Source of the DNA: Psychrobacter sp. JCM 18901
GTDB lineage: Bacteria > Pseudomonadota > Gammaproteobacteria > Pseudomonadales > Moraxellaceae
Assembly (NCBI RefSeq): GCF_000586435.1
Contig: NZ_BAWH01000001.1
Location: 186,001 to 250,000, forward strand
Reading direction: 5' to 3'
DNA length: 64,000 nt
This document shows, piece by piece, positions 39,221-49,820 of the stretch (position 1 is the first letter of the stretch; each line of letters opens with the position of its first letter). A program made the position numbers and the translations under genes. Under the pieces are notes generated by a model. It did no database searches, was not told the DNA's origin, and saw nothing but the letters and a program-made list of their open reading frames with translations.

Positions 39221-39268
39221 ATTGGGTTAAATAGAATTGGTCTAAGGTTCTATTTATTTCAAGATTTT

Positions 39269-39707
39269 CTACTTTAAGACCTTTAAACCTGCTTTATTAT
39301 CGCGCTTTGGTTTAGGGGTTTTAATAGCGCTGTTGTTAGACATTGGCGCTGAGTCGTCTTCTGGCTGATAGTTATCATATTCTTTTGGATCAAAAAAACA
39401 TTCCTTGCGAGTTTTCTTTAGCGTAGATACCCATCACCGCAGTAAGTGGTACCCATATTTCTTGTGATACACCGCCGAAGCGCGCACTAAAATGAATATA
39501 GTCATTTTCCATACTCATGTTACCAGTAGCACGGCTGGCGATATTCAATACAATACGACCGTCTTGCACATGTTCGGTTGGTATTTGCACATTGTCAGCA
39601 GTGGCATCGACCATCAAGTATGGTGTCAGAGCGTTGTCTTCTATCCATTGATATAGTGCACGTACCATATAAGGGCGGGTAGGTGTAATAGAGGTGGTTT
39701 CGCTCAT
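39269..39707 (-). CDS. sspB: ClpXP adaptor SspB, one frameshift
   Basis: Delivers tmRNA-tagged proteins to ClpXP. Repaired it is about 145 aa. Family pattern SITPTRPYMVRALYQWIEDN, LNIASRATGNM, ISFSARFGG-like (IHFSARFGGVSQEIWVPL) and MGIYAKENSQGMFF. The break is at T7 for T6 on the coding strand near 39390-39397, after which the acidic and basic flexible tail ends in a ClpX-binding-like GLKVLK. Its substrate tag is encoded by ssrA in this window. Adjacent to sspA in the usual order. Confidence 0.93.
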
Positions 39708-39835
39708 CTAATGATTTCCTATACTAATAATTTTTAATAATGAAAAATATCTCGTTTAGCAATTTATCAAATGACAGATGCTAATTAACGTCTATCTTAT
39801 TTATACTTTATTTTAGGACAGCTTTTGATACTTGT

Positions 39836-40456
39836 CTAATCAACGCACGCTTTTTTTTGGAAGCTACTACGCTCAAACACTCTCGTTTGGTATTCAAACA
39901 ATGGACGGCTAATGGCACGTGGCAGCTCAATACCCATCTCATCTAATCGCCATAATAATGGTGCTAATAATATATCACACCAACCAAATTCATCAGCCAT
40001 AAAATAAGGCTTGTGGGCGAACAGCGGAGATAAGGTAATTAACGAATCACTGAGCTGTTTTTTGGCCAACGCTGCCTGTGCTTTGTTAAAGCTGTCTGGA
40101 TGGATAAGCAGGCGCTTACCGAGCGAAAGCCAATCACGTTGTATGCGCCAAGCTAATTGACGAAACTGTGCACGTTCCTGCGGTGTCTCAGGGAGCAATT
40201 TGTTTGTGTGATAACGCTCTTCAAGATATTCAAAAATGACGTTAACCTCATAAAGCGCAATCTCACGCTGCTGTAATACAGGCAAGGTGTGATAAGGGTT
40301 TAGCTCAGTCAAATCTTCAGGGCGCTCAGAATGTAAGCGAGACAAATAGTAAGCGAGCTTTTTTTCTTCAAGTAATAGGCGTACCACATGACTGTCGTAG
40401 CCGTCATCAGCATACAAAATTAGCTGACTACTTGGAATGTCATTCGCATCAATCAT
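39836..40456 (-). CDS. sspA: Stringent starvation protein A
   Basis: RNA polymerase-associated GST-fold regulator. 206 aa. LYADDGYDSHVVRLLLEEK begins the thioredoxin-like domain, with NPYHTLPVL and ALYEVNVIFEYLEERY; the all-alpha domain follows, with the conserved MADEFGWCDILLAPLLWRL. No catalytic Cys or Ser at the usual GST site, as normal for SspA. The last residues (FQKKACVD) may be altered by an indel in the A/T-run near 39850. It lies between the bc1 operon and sspB. Confidence 0.93.
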   Translation of the reverse strand: MIDANDIPSSQLILYADDGYDSHVVRLLLEEKKLAYYLSRLHSERPEDLTELNPYHTLPVLQQREIALYEVNVIFEYLEERYHTNKLLPETPQERAQFRQLAWRIQRDWLSLGKRLLIHPDSFNKAQAALAKKQLSDSLITLSPLFAHKPYFMADEFGWCDILLAPLLWRLDEMGIELPRAISRPLFEYQTRVFERSSFQKKACVD

Positions 40457-40591
40457 GAAAGCCTAATGTTAATAGTGAAGGTTGTCATCGTAAACAAACT
40501 CGCAACGTTTATCAAGGTAGAGTACGTAAACATTAGCGCTGAGCGACTTATTTTCCGGATTATCTAGTATTTACACTCTATATCAAGGCAC

Positions 40592-40622
40592 AAAAAGGCA
40601 CTACCGAAGTAGTGCCTTTTTT
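40592..40622 (-). terminator. Terminator of the bc1 operon
   Basis: AAAAAGGCACTA / TAGTGCCTTTTT, a 12-bp stem with U-runs on both strands, 30 bp past the petC stop. Confidence 0.88.
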
Positions 40623-40651
40623 ATTTCTAAAAACTAACTGCTGACTATGAC

Positions 40652-41365
40652 TTATTTGACATCTTTCCAGAATTCTTTATTCAATAAGTAAACTGGGATG
40701 AGCAGTACTAATAAGAATAGAATTACGAAGAAACCAATGACTTGACGGTCGTGACGAGCAGGTTCACCCATCCACGCCATAAAGTTAACCAAGTCACCAA
40801 CTTCAGATTCAAACTCTTCTTGGCTCAACTCTTCTTGCATGTTATGCAATACGTGAGGCATCGCTGCATTGGCCAGTACTAAGTTATTCGCGCCCCAAGG
40901 ACGGCTTGGATCTTCATAGAACGATAGTAGGTAAGTATATACCCAGTCGTCGCCACGCAGACGTGTCTCAAGTGATAGATCAGGAGGCGCTGCGCCAAAC
41001 CAAGACGCTTGAATCTCAGGATCTATCTCAGCAGTAATGTGGTCACCGATTTGATCGGTAGTAACCATCAAATACTTTTCAACCAACTCAGGCGGTATCT
41101 CTAAATCTTTGGCAATGCGCGAATGACGAACGTACTTGGCTGAGTGACACCCAGCACAGTAGTTCATAAAGATCTTCGCGCCGTTTTGTAGTGAGCCCTT
41201 ATTGGTAAAATCAATAGGAGCTGTACTACAAGCCAGGTGTTCATCAACGCCATCTGCATTGGTGAATGTACCGCAGCCACTGCCTGAAGCCATTGCCGTA
41301 CCAGCAGTCAAGGTTAATGCCGCGCCTAAGCCTAGACCAGCTAGGGATTTAATTAGCGTGTTCAT
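40652..41365 (-). CDS. petC: Cytochrome c1 subunit of bc1 complex
   Basis: Passes electrons from the Rieske protein to soluble cytochrome c. 237 aa, intact. Signal peptide of about 26 residues, heme-binding CAGCH in NYCAGCHSAKYV and the axial Met in ANAAMPHVL. The C-terminal anchor is VIGFFVILFLLVLLIPVYLL. The start overlaps the petB stop by one base (TAATG), so the two are translationally coupled. Confidence 0.97.
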   Translation of the reverse strand: MNTLIKSLAGLGLGAALTLTAGTAMASGSGCGTFTNADGVDEHLACSTAPIDFTNKGSLQNGAKIFMNYCAGCHSAKYVRHSRIAKDLEIPPELVEKYLMVTTDQIGDHITAEIDPEIQASWFGAAPPDLSLETRLRGDDWVYTYLLSFYEDPSRPWGANNLVLANAAMPHVLHNMQEELSQEEFESEVGDLVNFMAWMGEPARHDRQVIGFFVILFLLVLLIPVYLLNKEFWKDVK

Positions 41366-42591
41366 TAGTGACCTCCGGTAACGCGTTCTGGTGGCTGTTT
41401 ACACTTCTCAATCGCAGTGTAGAAAGGCATCAGTAAGAAGAACAAGAAATATAGAATCGTGAATACACGAGCCATGATGGTTGCCGTTGGTGTAGCAGGC
41501 GTCGCACCCAAGTAGCCCAATACAACAAAGCTAATAGCAAAGACGGTCAGCGCAATCTTAGATAATATACCTTTGTAACGTATAGAGCGCACAGGAGACC
41601 TATCAAGCCATGGAATCAAGAACAATACGGCAATCGCACCACCCATCGCAATCACGCCACCAAGCTTATCAGGAACCGCACGCAAGATAGCGTAGAAAGG
41701 CGTGTAGTACCATACTGGTGCAATATGCGCTGGTGTTTTCAGTGAGTTCGCTGTCTCAAAGTTTGGTGGCTCAAGGAAGAAACCGCCGCCTTCTGGGAAG
41801 AAGAATACCACTGCAAAGAAACAGATAAAGAACACTACGATACCAACCATGTCATGCACGGTGTAGTACGGATGGAATTCGATACCGTCTAATGGTACAC
41901 CATTTTTATCTTTTAGCTTTTTGATGTCGATGCCATCAGGGTTGTTCGAACCCACATGGTGCAACGCCACAATATGCATAAATACTAGGCCCACGAGTAC
42001 TAATGGAATAGCAACAACGTGTAGAGCAAAGAAACGGTTTAGGGTAATACCAGAGATGATATAGTCACCACGTACCCATTCAGCAAGGCCATCACCAATA
42101 ACAGGTAGTGCTGCAGGTAAGTTCAAGATAACCTGTGCACCCCAGAATGACATGTTGCCCCAAGGTAGTAGGTAACCGAAGAAACCTTCTGCCATAAGTG
42201 CTAGGTAGATACCCATACCGATGAGCCAGATAAGCTCACGAGGTTTTTGGTATGAACCGTATAGCAAAGCTCTAAACATATGCAGGTATACAACGACGAA
42301 AAACGCAGATGCGCCGGTTGAGTGCATATAGCGAATGAGCCAACCACCTTTTACGTCACGCATGATGTATTCAACAGACGCAAATGCCCCTTCGGCACTT
42401 GGGTTGTACATCATCGTAAGCCATATACCAGTCACCAATTGGTTGACCAGTACAATCATTGATAGCACGCCAAAGAAGTACCAAAAGTTAAAGTTCTTTG
42501 GTGCGTAGTACTTTGACATATGGTATTCATAGGTTTCGGTCGCTGGAAAACGCGCGTCCACCCAATGCATTAACTTTTTACCCATACTCAT
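41365..42591 (-). CDS. petB: Cytochrome b subunit of bc1 complex
   Basis: Membrane core holding hemes bL and bH and both quinone sites. About 408 aa. ATG at 42591 is preferred over 42606 since GGGGAGG lies 6 nt upstream. Heme His residues in RYMHSTGASAFFVVVYLHMF and in ALHVVAIPLVLVGLVFMH. The Qo loop motif is PVWY rather than the common PEWY. Eight membrane segments expected. Second gene of petABC. Confidence 0.97.
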   Translation of the reverse strand: MSMGKKLMHWVDARFPATETYEYHMSKYYAPKNFNFWYFFGVLSMIVLVNQLVTGIWLTMMYNPSAEGAFASVEYIMRDVKGGWLIRYMHSTGASAFFVVVYLHMFRALLYGSYQKPRELIWLIGMGIYLALMAEGFFGYLLPWGNMSFWGAQVILNLPAALPVIGDGLAEWVRGDYIISGITLNRFFALHVVAIPLVLVGLVFMHIVALHHVGSNNPDGIDIKKLKDKNGVPLDGIEFHPYYTVHDMVGIVVFFICFFAVVFFFPEGGGFFLEPPNFETANSLKTPAHIAPVWYYTPFYAILRAVPDKLGGVIAMGGAIAVLFLIPWLDRSPVRSIRYKGILSKIALTVFAISFVVLGYLGATPATPTATIMARVFTILYFLFFLLMPFYTAIEKCKQPPERVTGGH

Positions 42592-42592
42592 A

Positions 42593-43177
42593 TTAAGCCT
42601 CCCCAACCGTCAAGATGGTACCATCCATACCATATTCTGGAACGGGTAAATTAAGTGGTGCAGGGACGCCGCTATACACGCGACCTGCTAAGTCATATTT
42701 TGACCCGTGACACGGACAGAAAAATCCGCCGTACCAATCATTACCACCTAAATCCACCGCGCCCACATCAGGACGGTAGTTTGGTGCACAGCCCAAATGT
42801 GTGCAAACGCCTTCGACCACCAATACGGTTGGATCTAAAGAGCGAGTAGGATTTTTGCAATATTCAGGTTGTAGAGACGCATCAGACTCAGGATCAGATA
42901 ATAGAGGTTTGACTGACTCTAGTCCTGCAACCATGTCTTCGGTGCGCTTAACCACATAAATAGGTTTACCACGGTATTTGACGACGATCATTTGTCCATC
43001 TTCGATAGAACCAATATCTTGGGTCACTGCAGCCCCTGCAGCCTCAGCTTTAGCGCTTGGGTACCAAGAACGGACAAAAGGTGTCGCCACGGCAGCTACC
43101 CCAGCTGCACCAATCGCGGCAGTTGAGGCAATAAGAACTCTACGGCGTTGTACATTAACGCCTTCGGCTTGGCTCAT
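42593..43177 (-). CDS. petA: Rieske iron-sulfur subunit of bc1 complex
   Basis: 194 aa, intact. A Tat-like N-terminus ([20 protein letters not shown]) anchors it. The 2Fe-2S ligands are in CTHLGC and CPCHGSKYD, separated as in other Rieske proteins. GGAGGAAG precedes the ATG. Its stop is 1 nt before the petB start, completing the petABC order. Confidence 0.97.
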   Translation of the reverse strand: MSQAEGVNVQRRRVLIASTAAIGAAGVAAVATPFVRSWYPSAKAEAAGAAVTQDIGSIEDGQMIVVKYRGKPIYVVKRTEDMVAGLESVKPLLSDPESDASLQPEYCKNPTRSLDPTVLVVEGVCTHLGCAPNYRPDVGAVDLGGNDWYGGFFCPCHGSKYDLAGRVYSGVPAPLNLPVPEYGMDGTILTVGEA

Positions 43178-43698
43178 TAATACTTCCTCCAGGTGAATGA
43201 AATGGGATTATCCCACACTGGGTTTGTGGCTTAGAAAATATACAATATCAAGCCACTTTAGCTGTGCCTAATTTTGCTAATTGTTGCTATTCTAAGCTAT
43301 TTCGGTGATAAAATAAATTATTGCGTTAAAAATAAAGCAACCTCAATAGGACATATTAGAAGGTTGAATATGATAATCAAACCAAAACAGTTGGATTATC
43401 AACGCTTAACGCTAACTTTGCTTTAACAAGGATTATGATGTGATGACCTTATAAATAATAAGGATTTTCAGCAATAGCGAATGATACTTGAAATTAAGGT
43501 AATGTTCACTAACTTTCACCATCTAACTACTTTGTAAGTTGCTGTAAAACAAATATCACCACTCTATATAATAAAGTGGTGATGTCTTCATAATGATTAA
43601 TAATGTTTTGTCAAACTATCAGGAACTTATTTATCGAAATACGCAATGCAAAGTACATATGCGATATTCCAATAAACTCAGCTAGAGAGTTGCCAATA
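43178..43698. other. 521-bp gap before petA, with a hairpin
   Basis: ATCACCACT / AGTGGTGAT (43555-43563, 43575-43583) is a 9-bp stem that may end uup transcription. The right part (43200-43500) is the expected bc1 promoter region. No gene seen. Confidence 0.5.
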
Positions 43699-45642
43699 CT
43701 AGCCTTCAAGCTCGCTCCAGCGTTCAAGCTTGTGCATCATCTCATCTTCAATGGTTAAGAGACGCTCACTAGCAGCTGTCGCCGCATCAAAGTCAGTATT
43801 AAACCAAGAGCCATCGGCCAGCTTTTCTTGCAATTGAGCTTGTTCGGCTTCGAGTGCAGCGATTTCTTTTGGCAAGTTATCCAGTTCGCGTTGATCATTA
43901 TAATTTAGCTTTTTGGCTGCCTTATTTGGTTTCGCTGCTGTGCCAGACTTGTTTGTCGCTTTATTGCTTGCTGCATTGTTGGCAGGTGCTTTGGCAGCAC
44001 GAGATGCTTCTTCGCGGTTCTTTTGTACGAGGTACTCTTGATAACCACCTACATACTCATTAACCACTCCTTTGCCATCTTCATCTTCGCCAAACACCCA
44101 CGTAGAGGTGACGACGTTGTCCATGAATGAACGATCATGACTGATCAGCAAAATCGTACCACCAAAGCTGGCGACTGACTCTTCTAATAGCTCAAGTGTT
44201 GCCATATCCAAATCGTTGGTCGGCTCATCGAGTACCAAAATATTGGCAGGTTTCAATAACTGTTTGGCCAGTAGTACTCGGTTACGCTCACCACCAGACA
44301 GTGCTTTAACAGGTGTGCGTGCGCGCTCTGGAGCAAATAAGAAATCTTGCAAGTAGCTCATGATGTGCGTCTTACGGCCACCAACTTCGACAAAGTCAGA
44401 ACCTTCCGAAACGTTTTGCGCAACGCTCGCTTCAAGATCTAACTGATCACGCAACTGATCGAAGAATGCGATTTTCAGATTAGTACCTAATTCGACACTA
44501 CCAGACTTAGTCACTTCATCATCAGACATATCGAGTAGGGCTTTAATAAGCGTAGTTTTACCAGCACCGTTAGGGCCGACAATACCAATCTTATCGCCAC
44601 GCATAATAGTGGTCGTAAAATCATCTACCAAGACATTGCCATCATACTCAAGATGTAAGTTTTTAACTTTACAGACAAGCTTACCGCTTTTCTCGCCTTG
44701 GCCCATGGTGATGTTTACATTGCCCACTTGCTCACGGCGATCGCTACGCTCTTCACGTAAGGCTTTTAGTTCACGTACACGGCCTCATTACGGGTGCGAC
44801 GTGCTTTGATACCTTGGCGAATCCAAACTTCTTCTTGTGCCAGTTTTTTTATCAAAGTTGGCATTGTTCTTTTCTTCAGCCTGCAACTGTAGCTCTTTTA
44901 GCTCTTGATAGCGCGCGTAACCACCTTCGCCTTGTGTTACGTCATAGCTGGTCAATTGGCCACGGTCAAGCTCAATAATGCGAGTCGATAGCTTATTTAC
45001 GAATGCTCTATCATGAGTCACGAACAACAACGTCAAACCTTGCCAGTCAAGCAAAAAGCGCTCTAACCATTCTATACTTTCAACATCTAAATGGTTGGTT
45101 GGCTCATCTAGTAGTAGTACATCAGGCTTGGTAACTAGCGCACGAGCAAGTAACACGCGGCGCTTACGACCACCAGATAGAGATGATAAGTCGTCTTCTG
45201 GATTAAGGCCCATGGTCGTAATTAGACGCATGGCATCGCGTTCTAAGTCCCAGCCATGTACTGCATCGATATCATGTTGTAGGGTCGCCATATGCTCACA
45301 GGCATCCATATCGCCATTCGCACACATATCGACTTGCTTATTATAGTTAATGAGCAAATCAGCCGTGCGACGACTACCGCCCATAACGATGTCTAATATG
45401 CGACCACTGGTCTCGGGAACATCTTGCTCTAGCATCGCTACACGCATGCTACTGTTGGTAATAATCTCGCCACTGTCAGGCTGCAATGAGCCATTGATCA
45501 GTTTAAACAAAGTAGATTTACCTTCGCCGTTGCGGCCAATCAAGCACACACGCTCGCCTGTATTGATAGAAAAATCAATACCATCAAGAACAGGCGCGAC
45601 GCCAAAGGCTAAGTGAATGTCTTTTAAATGAATCAGTGCCAT
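43699..45642 (-). CDS. uup: ABC-F ATPase Uup, frameshifts
   Basis: Duplicated ATPase without membrane domain, implicated in ribosome function and precise transposon excision. Repaired it is about 648 aa. First domain: GRNGEGKSTLFKL, SSLSGGRKRRVLLARAL, LLLDEPTNHLDVE; second: GPNGAGKTTLIKAL, ALSGGERNRVLLAKQL, LVLDEPTNDLDMATLE. The C-terminal coiled-coil DNA-binding tail (LPKEIAALEAEQAQLQEKL) marks Uup. Breaks near 44850 and 44785, in the linker. The start at 45642 is MALIHLKDI. It is divergent from slyX. Confidence 0.95.
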
Positions 45643-45873
45643 AGAGTATCTTAAGCTTATATAATAGTGAGGTAGGGGTTGTTGCAAAATTGCCTGCAGT
45701 ATAACATGCCACCGCGTCACTGTAGTGCGAGTAAATAGTTTTATCAGTACTATTTATTGCTTTTACTAACGGCTGCTAGTCAATGGCTATTATTATAGAT
45801 TTATCGCTAATCTACAGCACCCCTTAATAATCCGTTCTTTCAATTTAATACTTACTACAATGTAGAGAAAAAT

Positions 45874-46131
45874 ATGAACCAATCTAAAACTACAACCGAT
45901 ACTTCTACAGTGCAAGATGATCTGCAAGCCCAAGTAATCGATTTGCAAATGAGCCTCGCGCACCTTGAAGTTACCGTCGAACGACTGGATGACGTAATCA
46001 CGCGACAAGACAAAGATATTCATACGCTGCAACGTCAACTACAGCTGATTTATAAACAGATTGAGGGTCAAGATACGGAAAGTGGCATTGCACCATTCGA
46101 TGTAATGGCAGACAGACCGCCACATTATTGA
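45874..46131 (+). CDS. slyX: SlyX family protein
   Basis: 85 aa. Almost all coiled coil (LQAQVIDLQMSLAHLEVTVE, then LDDVITRQDKDIHTLQRQL) ending in the diagnostic DRPPHY. The cellular role of SlyX is unknown. Intact. Confidence 0.93.
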   Translation: MNQSKTTTDTSTVQDDLQAQVIDLQMSLAHLEVTVERLDDVITRQDKDIHTLQRQLQLIYKQIEGQDTESGIAPFDVMADRPPHY

Positions 46132-46351
46132 TAAGTAAGATTTGGAAAGAAAATCTTTTAATAACGGAAAATATATACGTATTTTTATATATAGATACTG
46201 TTTAATGACTATGTGGTCATAACATGGGAATAATGTGTTTTTGTAGTTGTTTTAGTGTTAAAAAAATCTTTACTATCTTCCACCTCGGATACTGATTACC
46301 TATTAATACTGGGTAAAACAGTAAAACAATGCGGATGTTTGGAGATATAAA

Positions 46352-47552
46352 ATGCGCCACACCTTTCATTTAAAAACTCTTGCAGTAGCTATTGCTACTC
46401 TTTCTGTTGCTAGCGTCGCTAGTGCTGCTGGCCTTGATCGCTCAGGCCAAGATATCACCGCATTCCTACAAGACGGCACTTATGCAGAAGCTGTCTACAC
46501 TTATATCGATGCTGACGTTACCGGTAAAGATACCTCAGGTAATAAGATCGATGACATCGCAGAGTCTTATGACTTTTTCCGTTATGGCGTAAAAACAGAT
46601 ATCAACGATACATTCAGTGTTGGTATTTTATATGATGAGCCTTTCGGTGCAGCAGCCGATTATAGTGGTGATAATAACTTTGTAGATGCAAACGGTGAAG
46701 GTACTAATGTAGAAGTACGTACTGAAAGCATTACAGGTATCCTAGGCGCTAAATTTGGCGAAAATAAGAATTTCCAAGTATATGGCGGCCCAGTCGCTCA
46801 GCGCGTTGAAGCTGATGTAAAGCTACGTGGTCCAGCTTATAGTATTGCTAATGGTTATACCGCTCACATCAGTGCTGATCAAGAGTATGGTTACCTCGCT
46901 GGTATTGCATATAGCAAGCCTGAAATCGCATTGAAAGCTGCTTTAACTTATCGCTCAGAAATTGAACATAATGCGCAATCAGCTGAAGTTTATCCAACGC
47001 TGTTCTTTTTGGACTTCCAACAAATAGCGGTGAAAGTATTGAGATTAAGACACCAAAATCAGTAAACTTCGATTTCCAGACAGGTATCAACTCAACAACC
47101 TTAGCGACTGCCAAAGTACGTTGGGTACCATGGAGTGATTTTGCGATTACTCCATCATCGTACAATAACGTTAGTCAAGTATTGGCAACAATACCTCAAG
47201 GCGCGGGTATCCTGCTGAAGGCTTAGATTTGGTTAGCTATGATGATGACCAGTGGCAAGTAGAGCTAGGTCTTGCTAAGCGCCTAGCGCCAGCACTAGCA
47301 GTAAGTGGAACTGTTGGTTGGGATAGTGGTGCTGGTAACCCTGTTACCTCACTTGGGCCTACAGAAGGTTACTACAGTGCAGGCTTAGGCGCTAAATATA
47401 ACGTTACTGAAAACTGGGCAATCTCAGCTGGTGGTAAATACTTATGGCTTGGTGATGCTGAAGGACAGATTCCAAGTAAAACAGTTGTGAGTGACTTTGA
47501 AAGCAACGACGGATTTGTACTTGGCGTGAAGGTTTCTTACCAAGCTCAGTAA
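46352..47552 (+). CDS. FadL/OmpP1-type outer membrane porin, copy 1, two frameshifts
   Basis: Outer membrane beta-barrel for hydrophobic substrates such as long-chain fatty acids. Signal peptide ends SVASA-AGLDRSG. Conserved stretches LYDEPFGAAADYSGDN, GGPVAQRVEAD and AKYNVTENWAISAGGKYLW; ends in a beta-strand (VLGVKVSYQAQ). Breaks near 47005 (in the T-run after YPTLFF) and near 47207 (GGG for GGGG). Repaired it is about 400 aa. Compared with copy 2 it lacks about 40 residues in two loops. TTGGAGATATA before the ATG is shared with copy 2. Confidence 0.88.
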
Positions 47553-47930
47553 TTCACAACTTAGCTATATAGCAATTTTTTTTAAATGTTATTGATAAAA
47601 GAGCGATCCTTTATGGGTCGCTTTTTTTATAGGCAGTATTACAGTCATAGTGAACCCGTTTTATCCTGAGGAAAAACTCTCCTATGAACAAATACTTTTT
47701 TTAGAAAATTCACATTTAAAAGTAGAAGTAAACGACATTGTTTAATTTATATCTTATTTGTACTGTTCAGTCATAATCGAGAAATAAAGCACTTTAATTG
47801 TTGTTTTAGTGTCAAAAAGGCATTAGTATTCAACTTAGGACACGACTTTGATAACTTCAATGTTAAGCGCAGCAATGCTATATATTGGTTATCAAAGTAG
47901 TAATACAACAAGGACCGTTGGAGATATACA
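47553..47930. other. Gap between the two porin genes, with terminator
   Basis: A hairpin AGCGATCC / GGGTCGCT followed by T7 lies at 47598-47628 and ends copy 1 transcription. The remainder should hold a separate promoter for copy 2. Confidence 0.65.
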
Positions 47931-49259
47931 ATGCGCACTACCTTTCACTTGAAAACCCTTGCAGTAGCAATCGCTACTCTCTCTGTCGCTAGCATGACTA
48001 ATGCTGCTGGTCTTGATCGTTCAGGTCAAGATGTCACCGCCTTTTTTCAAGACGGTACTTACGCTGAAGCCGTTTATACCTATATCGATGCTGATGTTAG
48101 TGGCTATGATAGTTCCAATAACAACCCATTCGATAATACCTATGTACGCGGTAACAAAACGGGCGATATTGCTGAGTCTTATGACTTTTTCCGTTATGGT
48201 GTAAAAACGGACATCAATGATACATTTAGTATTGGCTTACTATACGATGAGCCTTTCGGTGCTGCGGCGGAATATAGCGGTGATAATAATTTTGTCGCAA
48301 ATACAAATCCAGTTGACTCAGTTGGTGAGTTTGCTAATGATCCAGCACCTAGCGGGCCACTAGGTAATGCGATAGTTGGAGCTGAAGCTGGAACTGCTGG
48401 TGAAAACACTAATGTAGAGGTTCGTAGCCAGAGCTTAACAGGTATTCTTGGTATGAAGTTTGGTGCTAATAAAAACTTCCAAGTATATGGTGGTCCAGTA
48501 GCACAACGCATTGAATCTACAACGAAACTACGTGGTCTTGCTTATGGTCCAGCCACTGGTTATACTTCAAACAGTAACCCTGATATGGATTATGGTTATA
48601 TCGCTGGTGTGGCGTTTAGTAAACCTGAAATTGCGTTAAAAGCAGCTTTGACTTATCGTTCCGAAATTGACCACGATATGCAAATCAATGAGAATTATCC
48701 ATTAGCTACAATCATTGGCGGAAGTGGTACACCGCCACGCGCAATTCCAACTAATCGAGGTGGCAACATTGGTATTACAACTCCTAAATCAGTCAACTTT
48801 GACTTCCAGACAGGCATTAACCCTACAACGCTAGCCACCGCAAAAGTACGCTGGGTACCATGGAGCGACTTTGTCATCACGCCACCACTGTATAATGAAG
48901 TAAGCACTAACGCAGCACGCCCTGATGGTTTGAACTTGGTTGAATACGATGATGACCAATGGCAAGTAGAGTTGGGTCTGGCCAAGCGTGTCGCACCAGC
49001 ACTTGCGATCAGCGGTACGGTTGGTTGGGACAGTGGTGCTGGTGATCCGACAACATCTTTAGGTCCTGTTGACGGTTACTATAGTGTTGGTCTTGGGGCC
49101 AAGTACAACGTGACTGAAAACTGGGCAGTGTCTGCCGGTGGCAAATACTTATGGTTCGGTGACGCACAAGGTCAGCTACCTAGTGGAAAAATCGTTGCTG
49201 ATTTTGAAGACAATGATGGCTTCATCGCTGGTGTAAAACTGTCTTATCAAGGAAAATAA
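47931..49259 (+). CDS. FadL/OmpP1-type outer membrane porin, copy 2
   Basis: 442 aa, intact. Signal peptide MRTTFHLKTLAVAIATLSVA cut before AGLDRSGQ. The same barrel motifs as copy 1 over the whole length, including FFRYGVKTDINDTFSIG, WDSGAGDPTTSLGPVDGYYS and the final strand FIAGVKLSYQGK. Two loops are longer: about 14 residues near 60-75 and about 28 near 115-155 (Gly/Pro/Ala-rich). FadL-type channels move long-chain fatty acids or aromatics; the acyl-CoA synthetase at 12759 could act on such a substrate. Confidence 0.92.
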   Translation: MRTTFHLKTLAVAIATLSVASMTNAAGLDRSGQDVTAFFQDGTYAEAVYTYIDADVSGYDSSNNNPFDNTYVRGNKTGDIAESYDFFRYGVKTDINDTFSIGLLYDEPFGAAAEYSGDNNFVANTNPVDSVGEFANDPAPSGPLGNAIVGAEAGTAGENTNVEVRSQSLTGILGMKFGANKNFQVYGGPVAQRIESTTKLRGLAYGPATGYTSNSNPDMDYGYIAGVAFSKPEIALKAALTYRSEIDHDMQINENYPLATIIGGSGTPPRAIPTNRGGNIGITTPKSVNFDFQTGINPTTLATAKVRWVPWSDFVITPPLYNEVSTNAARPDGLNLVEYDDDQWQVELGLAKRVAPALAISGTVGWDSGAGDPTTSLGPVDGYYSVGLGAKYNVTENWAVSAGGKYLWFGDAQGQLPSGKIVADFEDNDGFIAGVKLSYQGK

Positions 49260-49820
49260 TCTTTCTATATAATTGTTAAATAATAAAAAAAGCGACCTGT
49301 GACGGGTTGCTTTTTTTTATGGGCTTTCTATTAAGTATTTGACTGTTAGTTCTCAAGTATAGGTAGAACAGCAAATATAATCTTTATAGTATTAATTCAT
49401 ATAGCACGACTACATTTTATTTGCCTAGTTTAGCTTAGTGTCCATATACAGCAAATACCCTTGCATTTAAGAACCTATACGCACTCGTACCTTACCGAAT
49501 GAGTTGTTAATAACGTAGCATACTTGAGGTACACAAGGAAAAGATCTAAATAGATAATCAAATGTGATATTAAGAAAAGAAGTATTGTTGATAAAGGCTT
49601 ACTTCGTAAAAGTGAGCAGCAGTTGGAATGCCAAATAGGCTAGGACAATCTGGCTTAGTATATCCATCACAGAGCTATCCATACTACTGTCTCATTGATC
49701 ATAAGTTCTCTTTGTTTAATACTGTAGTAGGTTAAATATACTAAATCGTTACTCATAAAAAAACCTCGCCAATAATGACGAGGTTTTTCTATAACAATAA
49801 TCTTAAGATATTACGTAAAC
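49260..49820. other. 561-bp gap with two terminators
   Basis: 49285-49318: AAAAAAGCGACC / GGGTTGCTTTTTT, terminator of porin copy 2. 49757-49789: AAAAACCTCG / CGAGGTTTTT, terminator of putP (leftward). Between them no gene is recognised. Confidence 0.65.
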
